A DNA stretch of 64,000 bases, from the NCBI GenBank assembly GCA_024707365.1, contig JANPZV010000002.1, positions 144,558 to 208,557 on the forward strand, given 5' to 3'. Both the position numbers and the translations under genes were made by a program. Below the pieces are notes generated by a model that ran no database searches, was not told where the DNA came from, and saw only the letters and a program-made list of their open reading frames with translations. Below are positions 45,883 to 55,851 of the stretch, one piece after another. The stretch comes from Terricaulis sp. (GTDB taxonomy: Bacteria > Pseudomonadota > Alphaproteobacteria > Caulobacterales > Aquidulcibacteraceae). Numbering within the stretch: position 1 is the first letter of the stretch; each line of letters begins with the position of its first letter.

Positions 45883-47924
45883 ATGGCGCAAGCGCAGAAG
45901 AAATCTTCCACGCCCAAAACGGGCTCCGGCGACACTTTATGGGACGAGAACCTGTTTGGTTCGAGCGAGCCGCCGCCGGCTGCGGCGGGCTCCTATTCCG
46001 CAAAAGATATTGAAGTCCTTGAAGGGCTTGAGCCGGTGCGCAAGCGGCCGGGGATGTATATTGGCGGCGTCGATGAGCGCGCGCTGCACCACCTCTTTGC
46101 CGAAGTGCTCGATAACTCGATGGACGAAGCGGTCGCCGGATATGCGGATCGCATCGAGGTCGAATTGAGGCCGACGGCACGCTGCGCGTGACCGATAATG
46201 GCCGCGGCATGCCGGTCGATCCGCACCCGAAATTTCCCAAGAAGTCCGCGCTCGAAATCATCATGACGGTGCTGCACGCGGGCGGGAAATTCTCCGACAA
46301 GGTCTACGCCACCTCGGGCGGCCTGCATGGCGTTGGCGTCAGCGTCGTCAACGCCCTCTCCGACAAGGTCGAGGTTGAGGTTGCGCGCGACCGCAAGCTC
46401 TATCGGCAAACCTTTTCGCGCGGCACGCCCACCTCAAAGCTTGTTGAAGTGGGCCCCGCGCACAATCGGCGCGGCACCACCGTGCGCTTCCATCCCGATG
46501 AGATCATTTTCGGCAAGGGCGCGGCCTTCAAGCCGGCGCGCCTTTTCCAAATGGCGCGCTCGAAAGCCTATTTGCAGCGCGGCGTGCAGATCCGCTGGAA
46601 ATGCGACGCCTCGCGCATCACCGATGACACGCCCGCCGAAGCGGTGCTGCACTTTCCCAATGGCCTTGCGGACTTTCTGCAGGAGCTGGTGAAGGATAAG
46701 CGCGCGGTTGTGGCCGAACCGTTCGCCGGCAAGAGCGAAAAGAAAGACGGCCACGGCCGCGTTGAATGGGCTGTGACCTGGGTGGCCGATGGCTTTGGCG
46801 AGCTGGACGGCTTTCTCCGCTCCTATTGCAACACCATCTACACGCCTGATGGCGGCTTTCACGAGGCCGGCTTCCGCGCCGCGCTGTCCAAAGGGCTGAA
46901 AGCCTACGCCGAACTTAAGAACAACAAGAAAGCCTCGCTGATCTCGCCGGAAGACGTGATGAACACTGGCGCTGCGCTGGTTTCCGTTTTCATCCGCGAT
47001 CCGCAATTTGAGGGCCAAACCAAAGGCGCCTGGTTTCCACCGAAGCGGCCAAGATCGTTGAGCAAGCGGTGCGCGATCCGTTCGATCATTGGCTCGCCGC
47101 CAATACGAACGAAGCCAACAAGCTGCTCGATTGGGCGATCCAGCAGGCGGAAGATCGCCTGCGCCGCCGCAAGGAAAAAGAGGTTTCCCGCCAAAGCGCC
47201 ACGCGCAAGCTGCGCCTGCCGGGCAAGCTGGCCGATTGCAGCCGCGCCGGCGAGGCGGACACCGAAATCTTCCTGGTCGAAGGCGACAGCGCCGGCGGCT
47301 CGGCCAAGCAGGCGCGCAGCCGCGAAACCCAAGCGATCCTCCCCTTGCGCGGCAAGATCCTCAACGTCGCCAGCGCGGGCGCCGAGAAGATGAGCGGCAA
47401 TCAGGAGCTTTCAGATCTCGCCCTCGCACTCGGGGTGCAGATGGGCAATAAATTCAAGCTCACCGATCTGCGCTATGAGCGCGTCGTCATCATGACCGAC
47501 GCGGATGTGGACGGCGCCCACATCGCCTCCTTGCTCATCACCTTCTTCCACAAGCAGATGCCGCAACTGATCCGCGCTGGCCGGCTCTATCTGGCCATGC
47601 CGCCGCTCTATCGCATCACCGCCGGCAAAGAGAGCATCTACGCCCGCGACGATGCGCACAAAGACGCGCTGCTGAACGGCCAGTTCAAAGGCCGCAAAGT
47701 CGACATCAGCCGCTTCAAAGGCCTCGGCGAAATGATGCCCGCGGATTTGAAGGACACGACGATGAACCCCGCAACGCGCACGCTCGCGCGCGTGGTGCTT
47801 GATGAAAGCGGCGCGCCGGATTTTTGAGGTGCTGATCGAAACGCTGATGGGCAAGAAGGCCGAAAAGCGCTTCGATTACATCCAGGCGAACGCGAAGTTT
47901 GTGGCCGAAGAGATCGACGTTTAA
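45883..47924 (+). CDS. parE: DNA topoisomerase IV subunit B, three apparent frameshifts
   Basis: About 680 residues when joined. The GHKL ATPase domain shows [60 protein letters not shown] and [17 protein letters not shown]. The TOPRIM domain has [34 protein letters not shown] and [18 protein letters not shown]. The frame breaks near 46163, 47026 and 47815; the last piece reads [33 protein letters not shown]. The acidic DENLF N-terminus and length indicate ParE rather than GyrB. The enzyme decatenates daughter chromosomes with ParC and is essential, so three breaks in one copy are almost certainly sequence errors. Confidence 0.94.
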
Positions 47925-48130
47925 CGACGCTGTGATACGTCGAGACGCCCTTCTTTATTGACTTTTTCCACAAATCCGCCCATCTCCACCGCGTCCGTTG
48001 TGCGCGCCCTGGGGCGTGCTCGCCTCAGCTTGACGCCCCCGTCTCGTCCGGAGACGACGCCGGCTAAAGCGCCAACCAGAAGCCGCCCGCCGCGCGCCTA
48101 TCGCGCGAACGGCCGCGCAAGTGAGAATGA

Positions 48131-49648
48131 ATGACCCTGGAAAATGCCGCCCAAGAGGGCGAACAAGCCGCTGAAACCAAAGCGGAAACGCCGGCCGAGC
48201 CGAAAATCACCTTCGCCGATCTCGGCCTTTCGGAGCCCACGCTCCGCGCCGTCACCGAAAGCGGCTACACCTACCCCACCCCGATCCAGGCCGCCGCCAT
48301 CCCGGAGGTTCTGATGAACCGGGACGTGCTCGGCATCGCCCAGACCGGCACCGGCAAAACCGCCGCCTTCACCCTGCCGATGATCGACATCCTGGCCGCC
48401 GGCCGCGCCCGCGCGCGCATGCCGCGCACGCTGATCCTTGAGCCCACGCGCGAGCTCGCCGCCCAGGTGGCCGAGGGCTTCGACAAATACGGCAAATACC
48501 AAAAACTCACCAAAGCGCTGCTGATCGGCGGGGTCTCCTTTGGCGATCAGGATGCGCTGCTGGCGCGCGGCGTGGACGTGCTGATCGCGACCCCTGGCCG
48601 GCTGCTCGATCATTTCGAGCGCGGCAAGCTCTTGCTGACGGGCGTGCAAGTGATGGTGGTCGATGAAGCGGACCGCATGCTCGACATGGGCTTCATCCCC
48701 GATATTGAGCGCATCTTCAAACTCACGCCGTTCACGCGGCAGACGCTGTTTTTCTCCGCCACCATGGCGCCGGAAATCACGCGCATCACCGATCAATTCC
48801 TCTCCAACCCCAAGCGCATCGAAGTGGCGAAACCCGCCACCACGGCGACGACGATCACCCAGCGCATCGTCGCCCTGCCCGGAAGCGATCCGCGCACCCG
48901 CCGCGCGGCGTTGCGCGCCACGATCAATTCCTGCGAAGTCAAAAACGCGATCATCTTTTGCAACCGCAAAACCGATGTCGATGTCGTCGCGCTTTCGCTC
49001 AAGCGGCACGGCTATAACGCAGCCCCCCATCCATGGCGATCTTGATCAATCGCTGCGCATGAAAACGCTCGACAGCTTCCGCAACGGCTCGCTGCAATAT
49101 CTTGTCGCGTCCGATGTCGCCGCGCGCGGGCTCGATATTCCCGAAGTGAGCCACGTCTTCAATTACGAGCCACCGCGCAGCCCGGATGATTACGTCCACC
49201 GCATCGGCCGCACCGGCCGCGCCGGACGCCAAGGCGCATCGTTCACGCTTGTTGGCCCCAGCGATAAAAAAAGCCTTGATCTCATCGAAAAGCTCACCGG
49301 CAAGCCGATTGAGAAAGCCGAGATCGAGGGCCTGCCGGAAGCGGCGCTGGGCGATCCTTCAGATCGCGGCGGCCGCGGCGCCGCGCCGAAGAATTGAAGC
49401 GCGAGCATTCCAAGCGCATCAGCGAAAAGAAGGAAAAGTACGTCAAACGCGATCCGGCGCGCGGCGAAGCCTCCACCGAGCCGGTGAAGGCCGCGCCGGA
49501 AAAACGCGCCGAGCGCGCGCCTGAGCCGCGCAGCGAAGCAAAGCCGCGCAACCAAGCCCGCCCCGCCCGCGAACCCCGCCGCGAGCCGCGCGAAGCCGCC
49601 ATCACCGGCTTCGGCGACAACATGCCGGCATTCCTCAAGCGGAAATAA
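48131..49648 (+). CDS. DEAD-box RNA helicase (RhlE-like), two apparent frameshifts
   Basis: All core motifs are present: [26 protein letters not shown] (Q motif), [32 protein letters not shown], and after the first break (near 49025) [29 protein letters not shown] and [11 protein letters not shown] second break near 49395 leads into a Lys/Arg/Glu-rich tail ([19 protein letters not shown]...) ending MPAFLKRK. The helicase unwinds short RNA duplexes in ribosome assembly or mRNA decay. The C-terminal tail and [11 protein letters not shown] ending are typical of alphaproteobacterial RhlE homologues. About 505 residues when joined. Confidence 0.92.
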
Positions 49649-49659
49649 AAGCGCGATTG

Positions 49660-49752
49660 CTTGGACCGCCGGCGCCCTCGCCGGCTGCGCTCTATCCGGT
49701 TGCGCAAGCGCTTGAAGCAAACAGCCATGCCGGCGAGCGCCGGCGCTCCAAG
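49660..49752. repeat. Long imperfect inverted repeat between convergent genes
   Basis: CTTGGACCGCCGGCG... at 49660-49685 is matched by the complement of 49729-49752, differing by one substitution and a two-base gap. The arms of about 25 bp enclose a 43-nt loop. It fills the 110-bp gap between the helicase and the aldehyde dehydrogenase genes and could end transcription from both sides, or be a dispersed palindromic repeat. Confidence 0.65.
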
Positions 49753-49757
49753 CGCGC

Positions 49758-51192
49758 CTAGGGCTTGAGCCGCGCGGCCACTTGCTTGCGGAATGTTTCG
49801 CCGTAAGGCGGGCGCAGCATGGCGATAAGTTCGCTCCCGGTTTGCCGGAAGATCGCCTTTTCGTGGCTGAATTCCATGAAGCCGCGCTTGCCGTGATAAG
49901 CGCCCATGCCCGAGGCGCCGACGCCGCCAAACGGCAGTTCCTCCTGCGAGACGTGCATGATCACGTCATTGATCGTCACCCCGCCCGAATGGGTGCGGCT
50001 CAGCAGCGCTTCGCTTTCCGCACTATCATCGCCGAAATAATAGAGCGCCAGCGGGCGCGGGCCTTTGTTCACGTAGGCGATCGCTTCATCCAGCGCGCTG
50101 TATGATTTGATCGGCAGAACGGGGCCGAAAATCTCTTCCTGCATCACGCCCATCTCATCGGTGGCGCCGAGGATTAAAGTGGGCGGGATTTTGCGATGCT
50201 CTTGCTGGGAAAAATCTTCGCGGCCTGGATTGATCTCGATCACCTCCGCGCCCTTGGCCTTGGCGTCTGCGATCAGACCGTGAAGCCGATCAAAGTGGCG
50301 CTGGTTGATGATGGCGGTGTAGTCGGGATTGTCTTTGATGGCGGGATACATCTTGCCCACTGCCGCCTTCGCCGCTTCCACGAACGGCGCGAGGTTCTGC
50401 GCCGGCGCCATCACATAATCGGGCGCAAGGCACACCTGGCCCGCATTCATGGTTTTACCCGCCATCACGCGCGCGGCGGTTTTGGCGAGATCGGCGCTTT
50501 GCCCGATAATCACAGGTGATTTGCCGCCAAGCTCCAGCGTCACCGGCGTCAAATTATCCGCCGCTGCGCGCATGACGTGCCGGCCGACGCTGGTGGCGCC
50601 GGTGAAGATCAGGTGATCAAACGGCAACCGCGTAAAGGCCGCGCCGACCTCCGCCCCGCCCAGCACCACCGCGATCTCATCTTCATCGAAATAAAGATCG
50701 ATCAGCTGCGCCAGCAGCGCCGAAGTGGCGGGGGTGTATTCCGAAGGCTTGAGCAGAATCGAGTTACCCGCCGCGATCGCCCCGGCCATTGGCGCGAACG
50801 CTAACTGGATCGGGAAATTCCACGGCGTCATCACCCCCACCACGCCCTTGGGCTGATAGCGCACCTCCCGCGCGCGCGCCGAGCACGCCGAGCGCCTTGG
50901 GGCTGACCCCGCGCGGCTCAGAGCGCATCCAGCGCTCCAGCGAAGCGCGCGCCTCTTTCAGCGGCGTCACAGCCGCAGCGAGATCGGTGAGCCGCGTCAG
51001 ATCGCGTGAGCGCGCGCCGAAATCGCTATTGATCGCATCCGTCAGATCATCGGCATGGGTGAGCAAGAGGCTCACGCAGCGCGCGTCAGCCGGTCACGCC
51101 GCTGGGCCGCGCTGGGCGCGCCTTTGGCGGTGTTGACGCGCTTTTTGCAGATCAAGCAGCGCACGCATGCGCGCCTCGGCCGATTGGCTCAT
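49758..51192 (-). CDS. NAD(P)-dependent aldehyde dehydrogenase (coniferyl-aldehyde type), several apparent frameshifts
   Basis: The start at 51192 (MSQSAEARMRALLDLQKARQH) follows GGGGG. The frame must be repaired at about 51115 and 51080, then reads SLLLTHADDLTDAINSDFGARS...LTDLAAAVTPLKEARASLERWM, and again near 50870, then RYQPKGVVGVMTPWNFPIQLAFAPMAGAIAAGN. The Rossmann and catalytic motifs include VTLELGGKSPVIIG and the cysteine region NAGQVCLAPDYVM. The C-terminus ends IAMLRPPYGETFRKQVAARLKP. The pattern FDPF-less, with NAGQVCLAPDY and PPYGE, is that of the coniferyl aldehyde dehydrogenase/long-chain fatty aldehyde group. The substrate is not determined. Confidence 0.88.
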
Positions 51193-51354
51193 TGTTTCCC
51201 CCAAGATGATTTCGTTTCGGAGAAGATACCTTCCCGGCAATTGGTACGCCCAATATCGTATATCTCAAACAGTTCGAGCCCGCGTTTACTTCTCATCCAC
51301 CTCCTGGCCGCTAGCGTTCCGCCACGTTTATCGAATCCGGACCGCGCCATCGTG

Positions 51355-52409
51355 ATGGAAAACAATGCTGCCATGCAGGGGCCTGACGGCCCGTCCATCG
51401 CGCAAGAGGCGATTGACCTCATGCGTCTGCACGGCGTGCCGCCCTCCGGCCCGAACTACCAAGTATGGCTGACCTACCGTTTAGGCGCCCACCGCCCCTT
51501 GTGCGAGGCCATCGACGCGCGCATTTCGGGGGCCGAGGGCTTCACCGAAGAATTTAACAAAGAGCTGTACGAGCGTTTCTTCACTGGCCTTGGCGCCTCG
51601 GCGCAGATTGTGTTGGCCGGTGAAAAGATCGCCCGTGATCTTGGCCACGTCGTTTCGTTCTTGCGCGCCACCGAAGAAAAGAGCGGCGATTACGGGCGCA
51701 CGCTTGAAAGCGCCGCCACCCATCTCGACCGCGGCGTCGGCCCTGAACAGATCCGCCAAATCGTCTCCAGCCTCGCGGCGGCGACGCTCGATATGGCCAG
51801 CCACAATCATTTGCTCTCCGAGCAATTGCAGCGCTCCACCAGAGAGGTGGAGAGCCTGCGCAAAAGCCTCGAAACCGTGCGCGTTGAATCGCTCACCGAT
51901 AGCCTGACTGGGCTTGCGAACCGGCGCATGTTTGACGAAACGCTGCGCCTGCGCATGTCCGAAGCACGCGCGCAAAATCTGGAGCTCAGCTTGATCCTGG
52001 TCGATATCGACCATTTCAAGCGTTCTTCAACGACACTTGGGGCCATCATACGGGCGATCAGATCCTCCGTTTCCTCGCCAGCGCCCTGCAGGCGCACGCG
52101 CGGCCAGACTATCTTGTGGCGCGCCATGGCGGCGAAGAATTCGCCATGATCCTGCCGCGCACGAGCATGAAGATCGCCGCGCAGACGGCTGAAACGCTGC
52201 GCGCCGCGATCCAGACCAAGCGGCTGCGGCGACGCTCGACCAACGAGGATCTCGGCCAAGTCACCGTTTCGATCGGGGTCGCGCGACTACAGCCGGGCGA
52301 TACGCCTCAGGGCCTGGCTGAGCGTGCCGACGCCTGCCTCTACGCCTCCAAGCGCAACGGCCGCAATCAAGTGACTACGGACGCCACGCCGATTCTTTAC
52401 GTAGCGTAG
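51355..52409 (+). CDS. GGDEF-domain diguanylate cyclase, one apparent frameshift
   Basis: About 351 residues from MENNAAMQGPDGPSIAQEAIDLMRLHGVPPSGPNYQVWLTYRLG. The N-terminal helical sensor-like region (about 10-165) contains a coiled-coil (HNHLLSEQLQRSTREVESLRKSLETVRVESLTDSLTGLANRRMFDETL), the usual lead-in to a GGDEF domain. The frame breaks at about 52022, resuming FFNDTWGHHTGDQILRFLASAL. The active-site motif is HGGEEF, a functional GGEEF variant, and the end SIGVARLQPGDTPQGLAERADACLYASKRNGRNQV is standard. It would make cyclic di-GMP. No membrane segment or RxxD inhibitory site is obvious. Confidence 0.92.
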
Positions 52410-52484
52410 GGCGCCCTTCAGACAATCTATCCGCCTCAAAGGCGGCGGCGTTATACTCCCGGCCATAAGGCCAGGAGGAACGCC

Positions 52485-53267
52485 ATGCCAAAAACGCGTT
52501 ACGATCGTGAAGGCTCAATCGCCGTCATCACGCTGGCCGATCCGGCCACGCTCAATGCGATCTCGCCGGAGACCTCAGACGAATTAAGCGCCCATCTCGA
52601 ACGCGCCGCCGCTGAAGCACGCTGCATCGTGCTCACCGGCGAAGGGCGCGGCTTTTCTTCGGGGGCCAATTTGGCGGGCGGGGCGCCGCCGATCGGCGAT
52701 GACGGCATCCCCGATATCGGCGTGCACCTCGAAAAGCGCTTCAATCCGCTCGCCACGCAAATGCGCGATCTGCCGATCCCGTTCATCACCGCCGTGAACG
52801 GCCCCGCCGCCGGCATCGGCGCCTCGTTCGCGCTGATGGGCGATCTCATCGTCGCTGCTGAGAGCGCCTATTTCCTGCAAGCCTTCGTGCGCATCGGCCT
52901 CGTCCCCGATGGCGGGGCGAGCTACCTTTTGCCGCGCATGACCAGCCGCGCCCGCGCCATGGAGCTGATGCTCATGGGCGATAAATTGCCGGCGGCTAAG
53001 GCACTAGAGTGGGGGCTGATCAATCGTTGCGTGCCCGACGCCGAGCTTATGACGACGGCGCTCAAACTGGCCCAGACGCTCGCGGATGGCCCCACCCGCA
53101 CGCTCGGCATGATCCGGCGCCTCGCCTGGCTCGCGCTCGATGCGGATTGGGATGAGCAATTGCAAGCTGAGCGCCTGGCCCAGCGCGAAGCGGGCCGCAC
53201 GGCGGATTTCGTGGAAGGCGTCACTGCGTTCGCGCAGAAGCGCCCAGCGAAATTCACCGGCGCGTAG
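52485..53267 (+). CDS. Enoyl-CoA hydratase/isomerase family protein
   Basis: 260 residues, intact, with an AGGAGG-like ribosome-binding site. Crotonase-fold features: ITLADPATLNAISPETSDEL, CIVLTGEGRGFSSGANL (oxyanion loop), FITAVNGPAAGIGASFALMGDLIVAAESAYFLQAFVRIGLVPDGGASYLLPR and EWGLINRCVPDAEL. The Asp in PDGGAS at the second catalytic position suggests an isomerase or a PaaG-like activity as much as a hydratase. The substrate is unknown. It is convergent with the tfoX gene at the end of the suf operon. Confidence 0.9.
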   Translation: MPKTRYDREGSIAVITLADPATLNAISPETSDELSAHLERAAAEARCIVLTGEGRGFSSGANLAGGAPPIGDDGIPDIGVHLEKRFNPLATQMRDLPIPFITAVNGPAAGIGASFALMGDLIVAAESAYFLQAFVRIGLVPDGGASYLLPRMTSRARAMELMLMGDKLPAAKALEWGLINRCVPDAELMTTALKLAQTLADGPTRTLGMIRRLAWLALDADWDEQLQAERLAQREAGRTADFVEGVTAFAQKRPAKFTGA

Positions 53268-53635
53268 TCAGCGCTTTTTGCTTTTGGGTTTCGGCGCGGG
53301 CGCGGCGAGCGCGGCGGCAAGCGCCTTGCGCGCCCATGCGGCGGCGAGATCGGGATCATCGAGCGCAGCATCCGGCATCCGCCAATAGCTCATCGCCACG
53401 CTCTGGCCCGCGCGCGGGCCGCTTGTGGCGCCCAAACGAACGGCCCGCATCCTTGCACCTCCAGCGCCGCTTTCAGCGCCGCATCGGCTTTAAGGTAAAT
53501 CACCTCATCGGCCAGCAGCGCGAACATGCGCCCCTCGGCGTAAACGCCGGCGCCGCCGAACATGCGCTTGATTTGAATGGGCCCAAGCCCCGCGAACAGC
53601 TCCCGCACGAAATCGTGGAAGCTATCGCCCGCCAT
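53268..53635 (-). CDS. TfoX N-terminal-domain protein, one apparent frameshift
   Basis: About 122 residues. The start MAGDSFHDFVRELFAGLGPIQIKRMFGGAGVYAEGRMFALLADEVIYLKAD is the TfoX_N signature. The frame breaks near 53430 and resumes with SYWRMPDAALDDPDLAAAWARKALAAAL, followed by a Lys-rich tail. TfoX regulates competence in some gammaproteobacteria, but stand-alone N-domain proteins in alphaproteobacteria have no known role. Its start overlaps the stop of the sufA-like gene (ATGA at 53632-53637), so it is the last gene of the suf operon. Confidence 0.85.
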
Positions 53636-54013
53636 CAGAGCTCGGCTTTCGCCGGCACGATGGTCACGCTCTCGCCGCAGCCGCAGGCGTCGGTTTGGTT
53701 GGGATTGCGGAACACGAATTTGGAGGCGAGCCGCGTTGTCTCGTAATCGATCTCAGAGCCCAGCAGGAACAGCACCGCATCGGCCGCCACCAGGACCTTC
53801 ACGCCGCGATCTTCCACCAGCTCGTCAAACGCCGCAGGCTCGGCCGCGTAATCGAGCGTGTATTCCATGCCGGCGCAGCCGCCATTGACGACGCCGACGC
53901 GCAGATATGGCTTATCGCCCCCTCATTATGATTCTGGCGATGATCGCCTGCACGCGCTGGGCGGCGGCGTCCGTCAGGGTGACGATCTTGGGGCGGGGAC
54001 GGCGTGTGCTCAT
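53635..54013 (-). CDS. sufA: A-type Fe-S carrier (SufA/ErpA-like), two apparent frameshifts
   Basis: The start at 54013 (MSTRRPRPKIVTLTDAAAQRVQAIIA) is HesB-like. The frame breaks twice near 53905-53935; the corrected sequence reads NHNEGG then DKPYLRVGVVNGGCAGMEYTLDYAAEPAAFDELVEDRGVKVLVAADAVLFLLGSEIDYETTRLASKFVFRNPNQTDACGCGESV. The three cluster-binding cysteines are in GGCAGMEY and ACGCGES. A-type proteins carry assembled Fe-S clusters to apo-targets. It sits between sufT and tfoX on the same strand. Confidence 0.9.
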
Positions 54014-54028
54014 GGGATCAATATAGGC

Positions 54029-54382
54029 TCAAAGCATGTTGAGTTCGAGCTTGGCTTCATCGCTCATGCGCGCGGTGGTCCAAGGCGGATCGAACACCAG
54101 CTTCACCTCCACACTCGCGACGCCCTCGACCTTGCGCGCGGCGCTCTCCACCCAGCCGGGCATTTCCCCGGCGACGGGGCAGCCGGGGGCTGTCAGCGTC
54201 ATTTCAATATCGACGTGCCGCTCATCATTGATGTCCACCTTATAGATGAGGCCAAGCTCATAGATATCGACCGGGATTTCCGGGTCGAACACGGTTTTGA
54301 ACTGCGCCACCAGATCATCGGTGATGCGATCCAATTCCGCTTGCGGCAACGCCGATGGCGCGGGGGAAGTTGCGCTGTCCAT
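54029..54382 (-). CDS. sufT: Fe-S maturation factor SufT (MIP18/DUF59 family)
   Basis: 117 residues. DUF59 features: ITDDLVAQFKTVFDPEIPVDIYELGLIYKVDI, VDIEMTLTAPGCPVAGEMPGWV with the conserved Cys, and VKLVFDPPWTTARMSDEAKLELNML. SufT acts in maturation of Fe-S proteins together with the SUF machinery. Its start overlaps the stop of the small coiled-coil gene (ATGATGG around 54382), and it is followed 15 bp later by sufA. Confidence 0.93.
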   Translation of the reverse strand: MDSATSPAPSALPQAELDRITDDLVAQFKTVFDPEIPVDIYELGLIYKVDINDERHVDIEMTLTAPGCPVAGEMPGWVESAARKVEGVASVEVKLVFDPPWTTARMSDEAKLELNML

Positions 54383-54609
54383 CACTTTCCGTCCGCAAGC
54401 TCCAGGCGTTTTTCGAGCCGTTCGATGCGCTGGCGCAGTTTGTCGAGTTCGCTGTTTTGACGGGTTTCGGAGAGCTGAAACGCAGCGATATGCCCTTCGA
54501 TGGACGCCAAACGAAGCTCTACCCGATCCTGCCCTTCCTTCAGATCGGCAGTATCTTTCCGAATAGCTTTAAGGTGCTCCAGCACCAGATTGTCCGGTTC
54601 CTTGGCCAT
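54382..54609 (-). CDS. 75-residue coiled-coil protein in the suf operon, function unknown
   Basis: The sequence MAKEPDNLVLEHLKAIRKDTADLKEGQDRVELRLASIEGHIAAFQLSETRQNSELDKL... is almost entirely heptad-like helix. Small proteins with this LEHLKAIR.D...L...V..R..SIE pattern are widespread in alphaproteobacteria, without a known function. The gene lies between sufS (9-bp gap) and sufT (overlap of 1-4 bases), so it is firmly part of the operon. It may be a structural or regulatory partner of one of its neighbours; this is inference from position only. The frame is intact. Confidence 0.85.
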   Translation of the reverse strand: MAKEPDNLVLEHLKAIRKDTADLKEGQDRVELRLASIEGHIAAFQLSETRQNSELDKLRQRIERLEKRLELADGK

Positions 54610-54618
54610 GTCACACCT

Positions 54619-55851
54619 CTAGCTAAGCAGTTTCCGCGCCTTGTGCAGCGCTTCAACCAACGTATCGATTTCATCGAGCCGATTATAAAGAGCGAAGCTC
54701 GCCCGCGCCGTCGCCGTCACGCCAAGGCGCTGCATCAGCGGCTGGGCGCAATGGTGGCCGGCGCGGATGGCCACGCCCTGCCGATCCAAGATCTGCGCCA
54801 CATCATGTGGGTGCGCGCCATCGATGGAAAAAGACACGATCGCGCCCTTATCGACGGCGCGTCCGTGCAAACGCACCCAATTCAGCTCACCCAGCGCCGC
54901 CATGGCGGCATCTCGCAGCGCCGCCTCATGCGCCTCGATCGCGGCGCGATCCTGCGTGTTGAGCCAATCGATCGCTGCTTTGAGCCCGATCGCTTCAAGG
55001 ATCGGCGGCGTGCCAGCCTCAAACCGATGCGGCGGCGCGTTATAGGTGACGCGCCCCTGCTCGACGATGTCGATCATCTCGCCGCCGCCCTCAAAGGGGC
55101 GCAAAGCCGCGAGCCGTTCGGCCTTGCCATAGAGCGCGCCGATGCCGGTGGGCCCATAAAGCTTGTGGCCGGTAAAAGCGTAGAAATCGACATCGAGCGC
55201 GCCGACATCCACCCGCCCATGCACCGCCGCCTGGCAGCCATCAAGCAGCACCGGCACGCCCTTGGCGTGGGCGATGCGCACAATCTCCGCCGCCGGCGTT
55301 TTGGCGCCCAGCACATTCGACATATGCGTGATCGCCACCATCTTGGTGCGCGGGCCGATCAGCGCATCCAGCGCCTCAAGATCAATGCCGCCATCATCAT
55401 CAATATCGAGCCAGCGCAGCACAGCGCCTTTGCGCTCGCGCAGAAAGTGCCAGGGCACGATGTTCGAGTGATGCTCCATCACCGAAAGCACGATCTCATC
55501 GCCGGACGCGATCTCGATGCCGTTGGCCACGATATTGATCGCTTGCGTGCCGCCCTTGGTGAACACGATCTGCTCAGGCGATGGCGCGCCGAGCAAGCCG
55601 GCCACCGCCGCGCGCGCGGCCTCGAACGCCCCGGTAGTTTCGTTCGCCAGCGTGTGCAGGCCGCGATGCACGTTGGCGAACGAGCCGCGCATGGCGGCCG
55701 CCATCGCTTCGATCACCGCTTCGGGCTTTTGCGCGCTGGCGGCGCTATCAAGATAGGCCAGCGGGCGGGAATGCACCTGCCGCGACAGAATGGGAAATTC
55801 CGCGCGGATCGCTTCCACGTCAAACGGGCGCTTGATCAGCGGCGCGTTCAT
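54619..55851 (-). CDS. sufS: Cysteine desulfurase SufS
   Basis: 410 residues, intact. The start MNAPLIKRPFDVEAIRAEFPILSRQVHSRPLAYLDSAASAQKPEAVIEAM is group II. The PLP lysine is in FTGHKLYGPTGIGALYGK and the active-site cysteine in RAGHHCAQPLM, in the short-loop position typical of SufS. It removes sulfur from cysteine and passes it to the SufBCD scaffold. The start overlaps the sufD stop (ATGA at 55848-55851). Confidence 0.96.
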   Translation of the reverse strand: MNAPLIKRPFDVEAIRAEFPILSRQVHSRPLAYLDSAASAQKPEAVIEAMAAAMRGSFANVHRGLHTLANETTGAFEAARAAVAGLLGAPSPEQIVFTKGGTQAINIVANGIEIASGDEIVLSVMEHHSNIVPWHFLRERKGAVLRWLDIDDDGGIDLEALDALIGPRTKMVAITHMSNVLGAKTPAAEIVRIAHAKGVPVLLDGCQAAVHGRVDVGALDVDFYAFTGHKLYGPTGIGALYGKAERLAALRPFEGGGEMIDIVEQGRVTYNAPPHRFEAGTPPILEAIGLKAAIDWLNTQDRAAIEAHEAALRDAAMAALGELNWVRLHGRAVDKGAIVSFSIDGAHPHDVAQILDRQGVAIRAGHHCAQPLMQRLGVTATARASFALYNRLDEIDTLVEALHKARKLLS

